Shown one piece after another: positions 1-8,599 of a DNA stretch of 64,000 nt (the first letter of the stretch is position 1; every line of letters begins with the position of its first letter). A program made the translations under genes and the position numbers. The notes beneath the pieces were generated by a model, which was not told where the DNA came from, did no database searches, and saw only the letters and a list, made by a program, of their open reading frames with translations. Source of the stretch: Chromatiaceae bacterium (lineage in GTDB: Bacteria; Pseudomonadota; Gammaproteobacteria; Chromatiales; Chromatiaceae); the NCBI GenBank assembly GCA_024235215.1, contig JACKMU010000007.1, positions 124,001 through 188,000 of the forward strand, written 5' to 3'.

Positions 1-363
1 CTGCGCAAGAACACTTTGCAGAGTGGTGAACGGATCGTCAAGGTCGACCCGCAGGGAAAGGCAGCATTCACCCGCTTTCATGTGCGGCGCCGGTTCAAGC
101 AGTGCATGCTGGTGGAAGCGGAACTGAAGACCGGTCGGACGCACCAGATCAGAGTCCACGCAGTCGCTCTCGGAACACCCCTGCTGGGGGACGAGAAATA
201 TGGGGATGGTGAGCAGAACCGCCGTTTGCGTGAAATGGGTCTGAAGCGGCTTTTTTTACATGCGGAATCTTTGCGTTTTCGCTGGCCTGAGACGCCGTCC
301 GATTTTATGGTGAGCGCCCCGTTGGGTGCCGATTTACAGAGAGTGCTCGATCAGCTCAGTTGA
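1..363 (+). CDS. rluC: 23S rRNA pseudouridine synthase RluC, C-terminal part (partial)
   Basis: The reading frame is open at the left edge, so only about the last 120 residues are present. The segment carries the GRTHQIRVHA motif and the following LLGDEKYGD stretch, both hallmarks of the RluA/RluC/RluD pseudouridine synthase family. The catalytic Asp motif (HRLD) would lie upstream, outside the window. RluC isomerises specific uridines of 23S rRNA. The assignment to RluC rather than RluA or RluD rests on context: a HAD phosphatase and an S49 protease follow, as in the usual rne-rluC-gph-sppA block. Family membership is certain; the exact paralogue is inferred from neighbours. Confidence 0.88.
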   Translation: MRKNTLQSGERIVKVDPQGKAAFTRFHVRRRFKQCMLVEAELKTGRTHQIRVHAVALGTPLLGDEKYGDGEQNRRLREMGLKRLFLHAESLRFRWPETPSDFMVSAPLGADLQRVLDQLS

Positions 364-401
364 AGAGGAGTAAGCGCGGGCACACCCGTACAGTACCGGT
401 G

Positions 402-1127
402 ATGAGTAGAAATCCAGAACTGCTGATATTTGATTGGGATGGAACCCTGATGGACTCCGAAGCGCGGATCGTCGCCTGTATGCAGGCCGCTGCGAACGAT
501 CTGAATTTCCAGATTCCTGATGTACAACGTACCAGAAACATCATTGGATTGGGTCTCAGAGAAGCTGTGTTGCAGCTGTTTCCCTGGATCGACGAAGCGC
601 TTACTGCGCAGATGACACTGCGTTATCGCCATCATTTCCTGAATGAGAATACCACCCCCTCGCGTCTTTTTCCCGGAGCGGCTGAGGCCGTCCGGGAGTT
701 GGCGGATCGCGGCTATCTGCTCGCGGTGGCAACCGGTAAGGGCCGGCGTGGACTCGATCTGGTACTGGAGTCGACCGGTTTGGCTGACTGTTTTCATGCT
801 ACCCGATGTGCCGATGAGACCTTCTCCAAGCCACATCCAGAGATGCTACAGCAAATTATGGACCAGCTTGGTGTGGCACCGGAAAAGGCGTTGATGATTG
901 GTGATACCGAATATGATCTGCAGATGGCGAAAAATGCCGGTGTCAAATCCATCGCGGTGAGTTATGGAGTGCACACCGTGGAGAAGCTACTGGTGCATGA
1001 ACCGCTGTTTTGCCTAGATGATATCCGGAAGATCGTTGAATGCCTCGCCGAACTGGAACGAAGTTGGGGTGGAATCGGGACGAAATCGGCAGATTCTGGG
1101 CAGAGGGCTGATAAAATCAGTCGCTGA
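402..1127 (+). CDS. HAD-superfamily hydrolase, phosphoglycolate phosphatase-like
   Basis: A soluble phosphatase of about 241 residues. HAD motif I is DWDGT at residues 11-15, with Asp11 as nucleophile and Asp13 as acid/base. Motif II is around VATGKGR, the Lys of SKPHPEM follows, and motif III is GDTEYD. The helical cap between motifs I and II fits the Gph/beta-phosphoglucomutase subfamily. The substrate cannot be read from the sequence. A TTG at 360 in the same frame would add 14 residues, but the family N-terminus matches the ATG at 402. The gene sits between rluC and sppA, probably in one transcript with rluC. Confidence 0.85.
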   Translation: MSRNPELLIFDWDGTLMDSEARIVACMQAAANDLNFQIPDVQRTRNIIGLGLREAVLQLFPWIDEALTAQMTLRYRHHFLNENTTPSRLFPGAAEAVRELADRGYLLAVATGKGRRGLDLVLESTGLADCFHATRCADETFSKPHPEMLQQIMDQLGVAPEKALMIGDTEYDLQMAKNAGVKSIAVSYGVHTVEKLLVHEPLFCLDDIRKIVECLAELERSWGGIGTKSADSGQRADKISR

Positions 1128-1165
1128 CTAATTCAATACTAATGTTCAAATTATCAGGTAATTAA

Positions 1166-2155
1166 ATGATTTTCGGTAGAAACAAGCTCAAAAACAGTGG
1201 CGGTGATGCGCAGGCTCAGGGTTGGGAGAGAGAGCTGCTCAAAGAGCTGGCGACCGCATCCCTCAAGGAGCAGCGCAAGGCACGCCGCTGGGGTATCTTT
1301 TTCAAACTGTTGACCTTCGCTTATCTGACTGCGGTATTGGTCGTATGGCTCCAGGGAGAGATACCGGAAAGCACACTCAAGCCCGGCAGTAAACACACAG
1401 CAGTAGTCGAAGTGGAAGGGATCATCGCACCAGATAGCGAAGCCAGCGCAGATAAGGTTATTACCGGTCTGCGTAAAGCTTTCAAGGATAGTGGCACCAA
1501 AGGGGTGATTCTGCGCATCAACAGCCCGGGAGGCAGTCCGGTCCAGTCCGGTTATATCAACGATGAGGTAGTCCGGCTGAAGGAGAAATATCCAGATATC
1601 CCCATCTACGCTGTCGTTACCGATCTGTGTGCATCCGGCGGCTATTACGTCGCTGCCGCTGCGGACAAGATTTATGTTGATAAGGCGAGCATCGTGGGAT
1701 CCATCGGGGTACTGATGAATGGTTTCGGATTCGTGGAGAGCATGGAGAAGCTGGGTGTGGAGCGACGTCTGTTGACCGCTGGTGTCAACAAAGCGATTCT
1801 GGACCCATTCTCTCCGCTCAAAGAGAGCGATGTGGTGCATATCAAGGGGATGCTGGAGCGTATCCATCAACAGTTTATCACCACGGTCAAGGCTGGCCGG
1901 GGAGAGCGTCTGAAGGAGAGCGAGGAGCTCTTCAGTGGCCTCTTCTGGACTGGCGAGGAGAGCGTTCAGCTCGGCCTGGCAGATGCGTTGGGTAGCAGCA
2001 GCTATGTGGCGCGAGAGGTGATTGGAGCCGAAGAGATTGTGGATTTCACTGCAAAAGAGGAGTTGCTCGACCGCTTGGCGAAACGTCTGGGCGCCGGCGC
2101 GACAGCGGCGTTGGCCGCTATCGTGGGTGTCGAATCGACCCCGGTATTGCGGTGA
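1166..2155 (+). CDS. sppA: S49 family signal peptide peptidase, short SppA type
   Basis: A 329-residue membrane-anchored serine protease. A cytoplasmic head of about 42 residues precedes one membrane segment (about 43-62); the protease domain follows on the periplasmic side. The family's Ser/Lys dyad is visible: Ser157 in CASGGYY and Lys209 in AGVNKAILDPF. At about 330 residues this is the short one-domain form, which assembles as an oligomer, not the 600-residue duplicated E. coli SppA. The family cleaves leftover signal peptides. An AGG ribosome site lies 7 bases before the ATG. The gene follows the HAD phosphatase as in related genomes; here a rhodanese gene comes next instead of maf. Confidence 0.92.
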   Translation: MIFGRNKLKNSGGDAQAQGWERELLKELATASLKEQRKARRWGIFFKLLTFAYLTAVLVVWLQGEIPESTLKPGSKHTAVVEVEGIIAPDSEASADKVITGLRKAFKDSGTKGVILRINSPGGSPVQSGYINDEVVRLKEKYPDIPIYAVVTDLCASGGYYVAAAADKIYVDKASIVGSIGVLMNGFGFVESMEKLGVERRLLTAGVNKAILDPFSPLKESDVVHIKGMLERIHQQFITTVKAGRGERLKESEELFSGLFWTGEESVQLGLADALGSSSYVAREVIGAEEIVDFTAKEELLDRLAKRLGAGATAALAAIVGVESTPVLR

Positions 2156-2200
2156 AGTGCTGGCGGGCAGGTCGGCTCTCTGGTTTAAGGTAGTCAACGC

Positions 2201-2857
2201 ATGCTGAAAAGCCTTACTTGGATGGTTCTGCTGTCACTCTGCTGGTCACAGAGTGTATCGAGCTTGGAAGTGGCGATTACCCAGGAACTCGGGGCTATCA
2301 CCGTGCAGCATGGGGAGCAAAAAATCGAGATTATCCGGAACCAAGACACCGAGGCGATGATAACGCCAGACTTTGCCCGAACCTCCAGACCCTGTCCGCC
2401 ATTTTGCGCACAGCCGATCGAGGCCGGACAGGGTGTCAAAACCATAGGGGAGATAGAATTGATTCGATTCATGCAGACACAGCTTCCGGAGGGGAGTGGT
2501 GTGCTGGTGGACGCGCGCACACCGGATTGGTATGAGCGGGGCACTATACCCGGTTCGATCAACATTCCGCATGACCGTCTGAATGCACAGCAAGGGGCGG
2601 ATGAACTGACGCTGGAGGAGTCACTGGCACTGCTCGGTGTGAAGAGAGCAACGGAGCGCTGGGACTTCAGCCATGCCAAAACCGCTCTACTCTGGTGCAA
2701 TGGCCCCTGGTGCGGCCAGTCCCCCACAGCGATCAGGGGGATGCTGGATCTCGGCTATCCGCCGGAGAAGATCCTCTACTATCGAGGTGGGCTGCAGCTG
2801 TGGCTTATCTTCGGACTGCCGGTGGTCTATCCAGACGGGCGTTTACGGGAAGAGTGA
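2201..2857 (+). CDS. exported rhodanese-like sulfurtransferase
   Basis: A 218-residue protein with a Sec signal peptide (residues 1-21, hydrophobic core LLSLCW) and a C-terminal rhodanese domain (about 80-215). The active-site loop begins with Cys166 in WCNGPWCGQSP, placing a second Cys at 171. DARTPDWY and GSINIP are the usual rhodanese landmarks. Another Cys pair (CPPFC, 65-69) precedes the domain. It probably acts in the periplasm on thiosulfate, polysulfide or a protein thiol; the true substrate is unknown. It follows sppA by 45 bases, so co-transcription is plausible. The stop is only 17 bases from the convergent epd stop. Confidence 0.85.
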   Translation: MLKSLTWMVLLSLCWSQSVSSLEVAITQELGAITVQHGEQKIEIIRNQDTEAMITPDFARTSRPCPPFCAQPIEAGQGVKTIGEIELIRFMQTQLPEGSGVLVDARTPDWYERGTIPGSINIPHDRLNAQQGADELTLEESLALLGVKRATERWDFSHAKTALLWCNGPWCGQSPTAIRGMLDLGYPPEKILYYRGGLQLWLIFGLPVVYPDGRLREE

Positions 2858-2874
2858 CGGAGTAGCCATATCCG

Positions 2875-3888
2875 CTACGCCTCCATCATCGCGATCGCCG
2901 TGTCAAGCATGCGGTTGGCAAATCCCCACTCGTTGTCGAACCATGTCACCACTTTCACCAGACATTGATGACACACTTGGGTCTGATTGGCGTCGATGAT
3001 CGAGGAACGTGGGTCATGATTGAAATCGATCGAGACCAAGAGCTCATCGCTGAATCCCAGCACTCTTCCCTGATTAAGCTGCGCGGCGCTGCGAAGCAGG
3101 TCGTTGACCTGTTCGTTGCTGCAGGCGCGCTGCACCCGTGCAGTCAGATCCATCATCGAGACATTGATGGTAGGTACCCGGATTGCCTGCGCGGTCACCT
3201 TACCACTGAGCTCCGGGAGGATTCGCTCTATACCTTTCGCCAGTTCAGTCTGGACCGGAATGATCGATTGCAACGCAGAGCGGGTTTTGCGCAGATCTTT
3301 GTCATAGGCGTCGATCACCGGCTGATCATGCATCGCTGAATGGATAGTGGTGATCATTGCACAATCGATGACCAGGTGCTGATCCAGGGTGCTGAGAACC
3401 GGAATGATGCCGTTGGTGGTACAAGAGGCGTTGGAGACAATGCGATGGTCACGGGTCAGTTGATGATGATTGATGCCGAAAACGATGGTGGCATCAACAT
3501 CGGCCTCGGCCGGATGGGAAAAGAGCACGCGTTGCGCGCCGCCGGCAATATGCAGTCCGGCATCGGTTCTGCTGCGGAACACGCCGGTGCACTCCAGCAC
3601 CAGATCCACACCCAGTGCCCGCCACGGGAGTCGTTCCGGATTGGGTTCGGAAAGAATCGAGATTCTCTCTCCGTTCACCACCATTGAATCCGACTCCTGG
3701 CTGATCCGTCCAGAAAAGCGTCCGTGTGTCGTATCGTATCTGGTCAGGTGAATCACCTTTTCGATGTCAGCCAGCTCATTGATGGCGACGATCTGTACTT
3801 TGGATCGATAGAGGTCTGATTCGAAGAGGGCACGCAAAATGCAGCGGCCGATTCTCCCGAAACCATTGATTGCTACTTTATGTCTCAT
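2875..3888 (-). CDS. epd: erythrose-4-phosphate dehydrogenase (GAPDH family)
   Basis: A 337-residue GAPDH-fold enzyme. The Rossmann motif INGFGRIGR is at residues 7-15. The catalytic Cys156 sits in SNASCTTN, with catalytic His183 in TTIHSAMHDQ. The HSAMHDQ string, with the VDFNHDP and NEWGFANRMLD segments, matches Epd rather than classical GapA. Epd oxidises D-erythrose 4-phosphate to 4-phosphoerythronate, the first step of DXP-dependent vitamin B6 synthesis, with NAD. The usual second Cys after CTTN is Gly here. The gene is alone on the minus strand, away from pgk and fba, convergent with the rhodanese gene. A GapB-like glyceraldehyde phosphate activity cannot be excluded. Confidence 0.85.
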   Translation of the reverse strand: MRHKVAINGFGRIGRCILRALFESDLYRSKVQIVAINELADIEKVIHLTRYDTTHGRFSGRISQESDSMVVNGERISILSEPNPERLPWRALGVDLVLECTGVFRSRTDAGLHIAGGAQRVLFSHPAEADVDATIVFGINHHQLTRDHRIVSNASCTTNGIIPVLSTLDQHLVIDCAMITTIHSAMHDQPVIDAYDKDLRKTRSALQSIIPVQTELAKGIERILPELSGKVTAQAIRVPTINVSMMDLTARVQRACSNEQVNDLLRSAAQLNQGRVLGFSDELLVSIDFNHDPRSSIIDANQTQVCHQCLVKVVTWFDNEWGFANRMLDTAIAMMEA

Positions 3889-4535
3889 ATCAACAGTGTG
3901 GCTTGTTGGGGGTGCGGTTTATCAAATAAGAGTGCTGTTTGCGGTCCGGTTGGATTGGATCGTTGCTAACTCAGCGGCGTGATGATTCGGAAGACGGCGA
4001 TAAAGCGTTCGCCCACCGGGAGGTGTATGCAATACGCCTGCCTGCGGAACTGGTAACCCATTATCCTGAAATTGCCTAGGCGGAAATTTCAATATACCAG
4101 CCATTAATATATAAGGCATTGAGATTCATCAGAAAAATACTTAAACTGAAATGGTTATACCAGATTCTTCCGGTGCGTATTCTAGCATGTCGTTGGCGCT
4201 GGGTGTTAAGCGAGGCATTTATGTTTTCAATGCAGCGCAGGCTGGGAAGGTTGGCTTATATGCTGGAACTATTGCATTGCTGGACTAGCGACCGGTCGGT
4301 GCTCCATGGCTTCCAGGCAAACTACTTTCGTTATCCCGCTGCAAACCGGAATGAACTGATTCAGACCAGCGCAGATGCAGCTGGCTGCTACCCTTTGGTC
4401 GGTAAAAGCAGGATCCCTGCGCTGCTATTCTGACATTCGCTGAAATGAAGATACGGAATAACGGCGACTTGAATCAGTACCAATGCGGGCAGAAATGATT
4501 ATCACATTAGCATTAATAAATGAGGAGTCAGAACG
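3889..4535. other. gene-poor interval between epd and elbB
   Basis: About 650 bases lie between divergent epd and elbB with no convincing gene. Two open frames (3922-4119 minus, 4119-4433 plus) have poor starts, no ribosome site and composition unlike the neighbours. The stretch is more AT-rich around 4080-4145, where divergent promoters would fit. It holds one imperfect palindrome near 4021-4039 (listed separately). Confidence 0.6.
4021..4039. promoter_or_regulatory. imperfect 19-bp palindrome, possible operator
   Basis: The arms AGGTGTAT and ATACGCCT are inverted repeats with one mismatch, separated by three bases. The site lies 130-150 bases upstream of the epd start on its coding strand. 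The form suits a dimeric repressor, but I recognise no known consensus. Confidence 0.3.
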
Positions 4536-5192
4536 ATGGCAGATGAAAAGGTTGCAGTGGTATTGTCAGGGTCCGGTGTCTATGACGGCAGCGAGATTCA
4601 TGAAGCGGTACTGACGCTGCTGGCGATCGACCGCCAGGGTGCTACCTATCAATGTTTCGCACCGGACATCAAGCAGCATCACGTGATAAATCATCTTACT
4701 GGTGAGGAGGCTGATGAGGTTAGAAACGTACTGGTGGAGTCGGCAAGAATTGCCCGTGGCAAGATACGGCCACTGTCCCAATTTGACGCAGACGCATTTG
4801 ATGCGCTTATATTTCCCGGTGGATTTGGCGCCGCCAAGAATCTCTCCACCTTCGCTTTCGCAGGGAGTGACTGTAGCGTGAACGAGGAGGTGACAGCCGC
4901 GGTGACTGCGATGCGGGATCGGGGCAAGCCAATCGGCGCACTCTGCATCTCACCGGTGATATTGGCGAAAATCATTCCAGGAGCGACATTGACCATAGGC
5001 CAGGATGCGGGAACCTCCAAGGCGATTGTCGCCATGGGCGGCAGACATGAGCGTACCGACCATGGCGATGTGGTCGTGGATGAGGAACGCAACCTGGTCA
5101 CCTCTCCCTGCTACATGTTGGAAGCGACGATAAGTCAGATCGCGGATGATGCGGCAAACACCGTGGCAACATTGCTCGGAAGGGTTCGTTGA
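4536..5192 (+). CDS. elbB: ElbB-type glyoxalase (DJ-1/PfpI superfamily)
   Basis: A 218-residue protein of the DJ-1/PfpI superfamily, ElbB branch. The nucleophile elbow is GALCISP with Cys137. The start KVAVVLSGSGVYDGSEIHE, the FPGGFGAAKNLS segment and the end of the domain (VTSPCYM) are characteristic of ElbB. E. coli ElbB has glyoxalase III-like activity in vitro and was linked to isoprenoid synthesis; the physiological substrate is unclear. The ribosome site TGAGGAG at 4521-4527 lies 8 bases before the ATG. The following TPR gene begins about 100 bases downstream. Family assignment is firm. Confidence 0.93.
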   Translation: MADEKVAVVLSGSGVYDGSEIHEAVLTLLAIDRQGATYQCFAPDIKQHHVINHLTGEEADEVRNVLVESARIARGKIRPLSQFDADAFDALIFPGGFGAAKNLSTFAFAGSDCSVNEEVTAAVTAMRDRGKPIGALCISPVILAKIIPGATLTIGQDAGTSKAIVAMGGRHERTDHGDVVVDEERNLVTSPCYMLEATISQIADDAANTVATLLGRVR

Positions 5193-5292
5193 ACCCGGAC
5201 GATCTCCGTGCCGGCGTCTGATAGCAAGGGAAACCACGATCATTCGTACCCGTTTTTCACAGAGTAAACTTTTCAAGGAGCCATCGGAAGGT

Positions 5293-7689
5293 ATGATTGG
5301 TATTCGTTCCATTGCAGGGGCCTCTCTGATGGTGCTCTTGCTGCTGCCGCTGTTCTCCTGCGGTGGCAGTAAGGAGGAGCGCAAAAGCAGGTATTTCCAG
5401 CGCGGCATGGAGTTGTATGAACAGGGAGACTATGTAAAAGCCCGCCTGGAATTCAAGAATGTACTGCAGATCGATCCGAACGATGCGCAGGGACACTACA
5501 TGTTTGGCAGGATCGAGGAACAGGAGCAAGAGTGGCGCAACGCCTTTGCGCTGTTCACGCGCGCAGTGGAACTTGAACCTACCCATAAAGACGCCCAGCT
5601 CCGCTTGGGCCGGTTATATCTACTGAGCGGGGCATCGGAGAAGGCGCTCGAATCGGCTGCGATGGTACTACAGCTCCATCCTGAGGATCCGGGTGCTTTG
5701 GTACTGCAAGGACTAGCCAATGCCAAGCTGGGAAACACTGAGGAGGCGATCCAACAAGCGCGCAGTGCCATTGATTTGGCCCCGGAAGATATTGATGCTA
5801 TTTCGCTGCTCTCCGCGCTATTGGCGGAACGAGGCGCTATAGACGAAGCTATCCTGCTGGCGCGCAAGGGAGTGGAAAAGCAGCCTGAGATGCATTCGCT
5901 GCATGCGCTGCTGGCCAGACTCTATGCAAGGAGCGGCGATACAGAAGGAGCCATCTCAGAGTTGAGGCGCATGATCGAACTCAAGCCGTCGGAGTTGACC
6001 GCACGCATGCGTCTGGCAACCTATCATATCGAGAAGGGAGACATAGCCGCAGGCGAACTGGTACTCAGAGAGGCTGTCGCGGCGATTCCGGACAGCATTG
6101 ACGCAAAGCTGGCACTGGTACGCTTTCTCGGTAAGCATGGAACGGCTGGAGAGGATAGCGCAACCCTGAAGGCATTCATCCAGGCATCTCCCCATGTCAG
6201 CGCGCTGCAGTTCGAGCTGGCACGGCAATACACCGGTCGTAAGGATCTGGCGCAAGCGAAGCGAATCTATCGGCAGATTATCGACAATGCAGGCGAATCT
6301 CCAGAGAGTGAAACTGCCCGAACCCTGCTTGCAGGTATTCTGGTCTCAGAGCGGAAGATTGATGCGGCGCGGCAGATGATCGAAGAGGCGCTGCAGCAGA
6401 ATCCCCGGAACAAAGAGGCGTTGCTGTTGCGCGCTGCCATCTCGCTCGAAAATGAGGATCCCGACAAGGGCATAAGCGATCTGCGTACACTGCTCAAGGA
6501 TGATCCCGGGTACGTACGCGCGCATCGCCTCAAGGCCAGAGCCCATCTGCTGAAAAATGAAATCGCACTGGCTCGTCAGAGTCTGGAGGATGCCATCCAG
6601 GCAAGTCCACAAGAGGCGGCAGCCAATCTGGAACTGGTTCAGTTGCTGCTGAATTCCGGCCAGCCCGATGAGGCCGTCACTGCGCTGGAACGTATATTGG
6701 GCTTTGCACCGGACAATCTTGCGGTCAGTCAGATGATTGCCAGTATTCGCGCCAAGCAGGAAGATTGGGATGCGTTGACGAGGATTGCCCAGAAAATACA
6801 TGACACCTTTCCGGAGAGTCCCGTCGGTTATTACTACCTGGGCGTGGCACTGCAGGGCGAAAAACGGCTGGAGGAGAGTAATCAGCAGTTGGAACAGTCA
6901 CTGCAACTCAATCCCGACGCGAGTGAGCCGCTGCTTGCACTGTCACGCAATTTTATTGCAATGGGCCAGAGTGAGCAGGCGCTGGAGCGGGTTCGACAGG
7001 TGGTGGAACACAATCCGGAACATGCTCCAGCCAAGAATCTCGAAGGGGAGATTCTGCTGGGGCTCAAGCGTTATAACGATGCTGCAAAGGTATTTGAACA
7101 AGTTATCGAGCGCCGTCCCGCATGGGGCCGGCCCTACCGGAACCTGGCCAGAACCAGGCTGGCGCTGGGGGATGCTGCCGCTGCTACTGCGGTCATTCGC
7201 AACGGCTTCGAGCACAGCGCTGATCCGCTGCTGGGTCTGGAGCTGGCGCTGCACCTCGATCGATCGGGTGATAGACCGGCTGCCGCAGCAATCTACCAGT
7301 CTCTGCTGGAGCGTTATCCACGCATGGATGTGGCCGCCAATAACTATGCGATGCTGTTGTTACGGAAAACGCCGAGCCAGGCCGAGTTGGATCTCGCGGC
7401 AGCGCTGGTGAAACGGTTTGAGTTCTCCAACAATGCCACCTATCTGGATACCTTCGGATGGGTAAATCTCATCCAGGGAAATATCGAACAAGCGATCTCA
7501 GTGCTGGAGCGCGCGATCAAAGCCGATGGGGAAAATCCTGAAATCAGGTATCACCTGGGCGCCGCGTATCTTCGGGCTGGCCGCTCCACAGAGGCCCGCG
7601 AGGCATTGCAGCTGTCACTCGCGTCTGATACCGAATTCGAAGGGGTGGAACAAGCCAAACGACTGTTGTCGGAACTCGGCGAAGGCTAA
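5293..7689 (+). CDS. TPR-repeat lipoprotein, PrsT-like (exopolysaccharide/PEP-CTERM type)
   Basis: About 798 residues, almost entirely tetratricopeptide repeats. The N-terminus has a hydrophobic stretch ending in a lipobox LFSC at residues 21-24, so it is probably an outer-membrane-bound or periplasmic lipoprotein. The ATG at 5293 is chosen because it places this signal at the N-terminus and has AAGGAG 12 bases upstream; the frame stays open back to 5146. Size, lipobox and repeat type resemble PrsT proteins found beside exosortase or polysaccharide export genes. The next gene is an ExeA-like ATPase, the usual partner. No exosortase, glycosyltransferase or PEP-CTERM protein is in the window, so the pathway is inferred. 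Confidence 0.75.
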   Translation: MIGIRSIAGASLMVLLLLPLFSCGGSKEERKSRYFQRGMELYEQGDYVKARLEFKNVLQIDPNDAQGHYMFGRIEEQEQEWRNAFALFTRAVELEPTHKDAQLRLGRLYLLSGASEKALESAAMVLQLHPEDPGALVLQGLANAKLGNTEEAIQQARSAIDLAPEDIDAISLLSALLAERGAIDEAILLARKGVEKQPEMHSLHALLARLYARSGDTEGAISELRRMIELKPSELTARMRLATYHIEKGDIAAGELVLREAVAAIPDSIDAKLALVRFLGKHGTAGEDSATLKAFIQASPHVSALQFELARQYTGRKDLAQAKRIYRQIIDNAGESPESETARTLLAGILVSERKIDAARQMIEEALQQNPRNKEALLLRAAISLENEDPDKGISDLRTLLKDDPGYVRAHRLKARAHLLKNEIALARQSLEDAIQASPQEAAANLELVQLLLNSGQPDEAVTALERILGFAPDNLAVSQMIASIRAKQEDWDALTRIAQKIHDTFPESPVGYYYLGVALQGEKRLEESNQQLEQSLQLNPDASEPLLALSRNFIAMGQSEQALERVRQVVEHNPEHAPAKNLEGEILLGLKRYNDAAKVFEQVIERRPAWGRPYRNLARTRLALGDAAAATAVIRNGFEHSADPLLGLELALHLDRSGDRPAAAAIYQSLLERYPRMDVAANNYAMLLLRKTPSQAELDLAAALVKRFEFSNNATYLDTFGWVNLIQGNIEQAISVLERAIKADGENPEIRYHLGAAYLRAGRSTEAREALQLSLASDTEFEGVEQAKRLLSELGEG

Positions 7690-7753
7690 CGGTTCAATTC
7701 TCACTGGCTGTTTTTTTCCACTACAACAACTATTGACAAGGTAAACCGCGCGG

Positions 7754-8581
7754 ATGTACGAGACCTTTTACGGTTTTTCAGAAAAACCTTTCACCTTGCT
7801 CCCCGATGCATCTTTTCTGTACATGGGCAAAGGGCACAGTATCGCTTACTCGATGCTGGAGTACGGGCTGCTCAATCAAGCTGGATTCAGTGTGATTACC
7901 GGAGAGGTCGGCAGCGGAAAAACCACGCTGATACGGCACTTGCTGGAACATTTGAGTGAGGATGTCACAGTTGGACTGGTGAGCAACACCCACCGTGAGA
8001 TGGGTGAACTGCTGCAATGGGTGTTGTACGCATTCGGTCAGGACTACCGGGAAACGAATCGTGTGACATTGTTCGATACCTTTACCCGTTTTCTGATCGA
8101 GGAGTACGCACAGAACCACCGCACCGTATTGATCATCGATGAGGCTCAGAATCTGCATCCACAGGTGCTGGAGGAACTGCGCATGCTGTCGAACGTGAAT
8201 GCGGACAAGAATCAGGTATTGCAGTTGATCCTGGTCGGGCAGCCACAACTGCTGAGCCTGCTCAAACGCCCGGAACTGCTGCAGTTTCGTCAGCGGATCG
8301 CGGTTGATTATCACCTGAATGCACTGGATGAGAGCGATGTGCTGCGCTATATCGAGCACCGTACCAGACACGCGGGAGTGGAACGTCTGTTGTTTACCGA
8401 GGAGGCGGCCCGGCTGATTTATCGCGCCAGCAGCGGAATACCGCGAATCGTCAACCTGATCTGCGATACCGCGCTGGTTTACGGCTTTGCCGACAACAAA
8501 CAGCTCATCGACAAGGAGCTTTTGCAGAGCGTGCTGCTGGATAAAAACCGAACCGGACTGACCGATTACCCGATTGAGTAG
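7754..8581 (+). CDS. ExeA/GspA-like AAA ATPase of the XrtA-associated type
   Basis: A 275-residue AAA ATPase. It starts with the family signature MYETFYGFSEKPFTLLPD. Walker A is GEVGSGKTT, Walker B is LIIDEAQNL, and the sensor region LVGQPQL follows. It lacks the C-terminal peptidoglycan-binding half of the true type II secretion protein ExeA (about 550 residues). The short form resembles ATPases encoded in exosortase/exopolysaccharide loci. It lies 64 bases after the TPR lipoprotein gene, so the two are probably one operon and act together in envelope or polysaccharide export. ATPase function is sure; the pathway is inferred. Confidence 0.82.
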   Translation: MYETFYGFSEKPFTLLPDASFLYMGKGHSIAYSMLEYGLLNQAGFSVITGEVGSGKTTLIRHLLEHLSEDVTVGLVSNTHREMGELLQWVLYAFGQDYRETNRVTLFDTFTRFLIEEYAQNHRTVLIIDEAQNLHPQVLEELRMLSNVNADKNQVLQLILVGQPQLLSLLKRPELLQFRQRIAVDYHLNALDESDVLRYIEHRTRHAGVERLLFTEEAARLIYRASSGIPRIVNLICDTALVYGFADNKQLIDKELLQSVLLDKNRTGLTDYPIE

Positions 8582-8599
8582 GGTATCTCCAGCGCAGCG

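Noticed and set aside
1154..2197. A 347-codon open frame on the minus strand
   Set aside because: It lies fully antisense to sppA, whose protease motifs are intact, and its own translation shows no family features.
3922..4433. Two small frames in the epd-elbB gap
   Set aside because: One needs a TTG start, neither has a ribosome site, and the translations are low-quality and unrecognisable.
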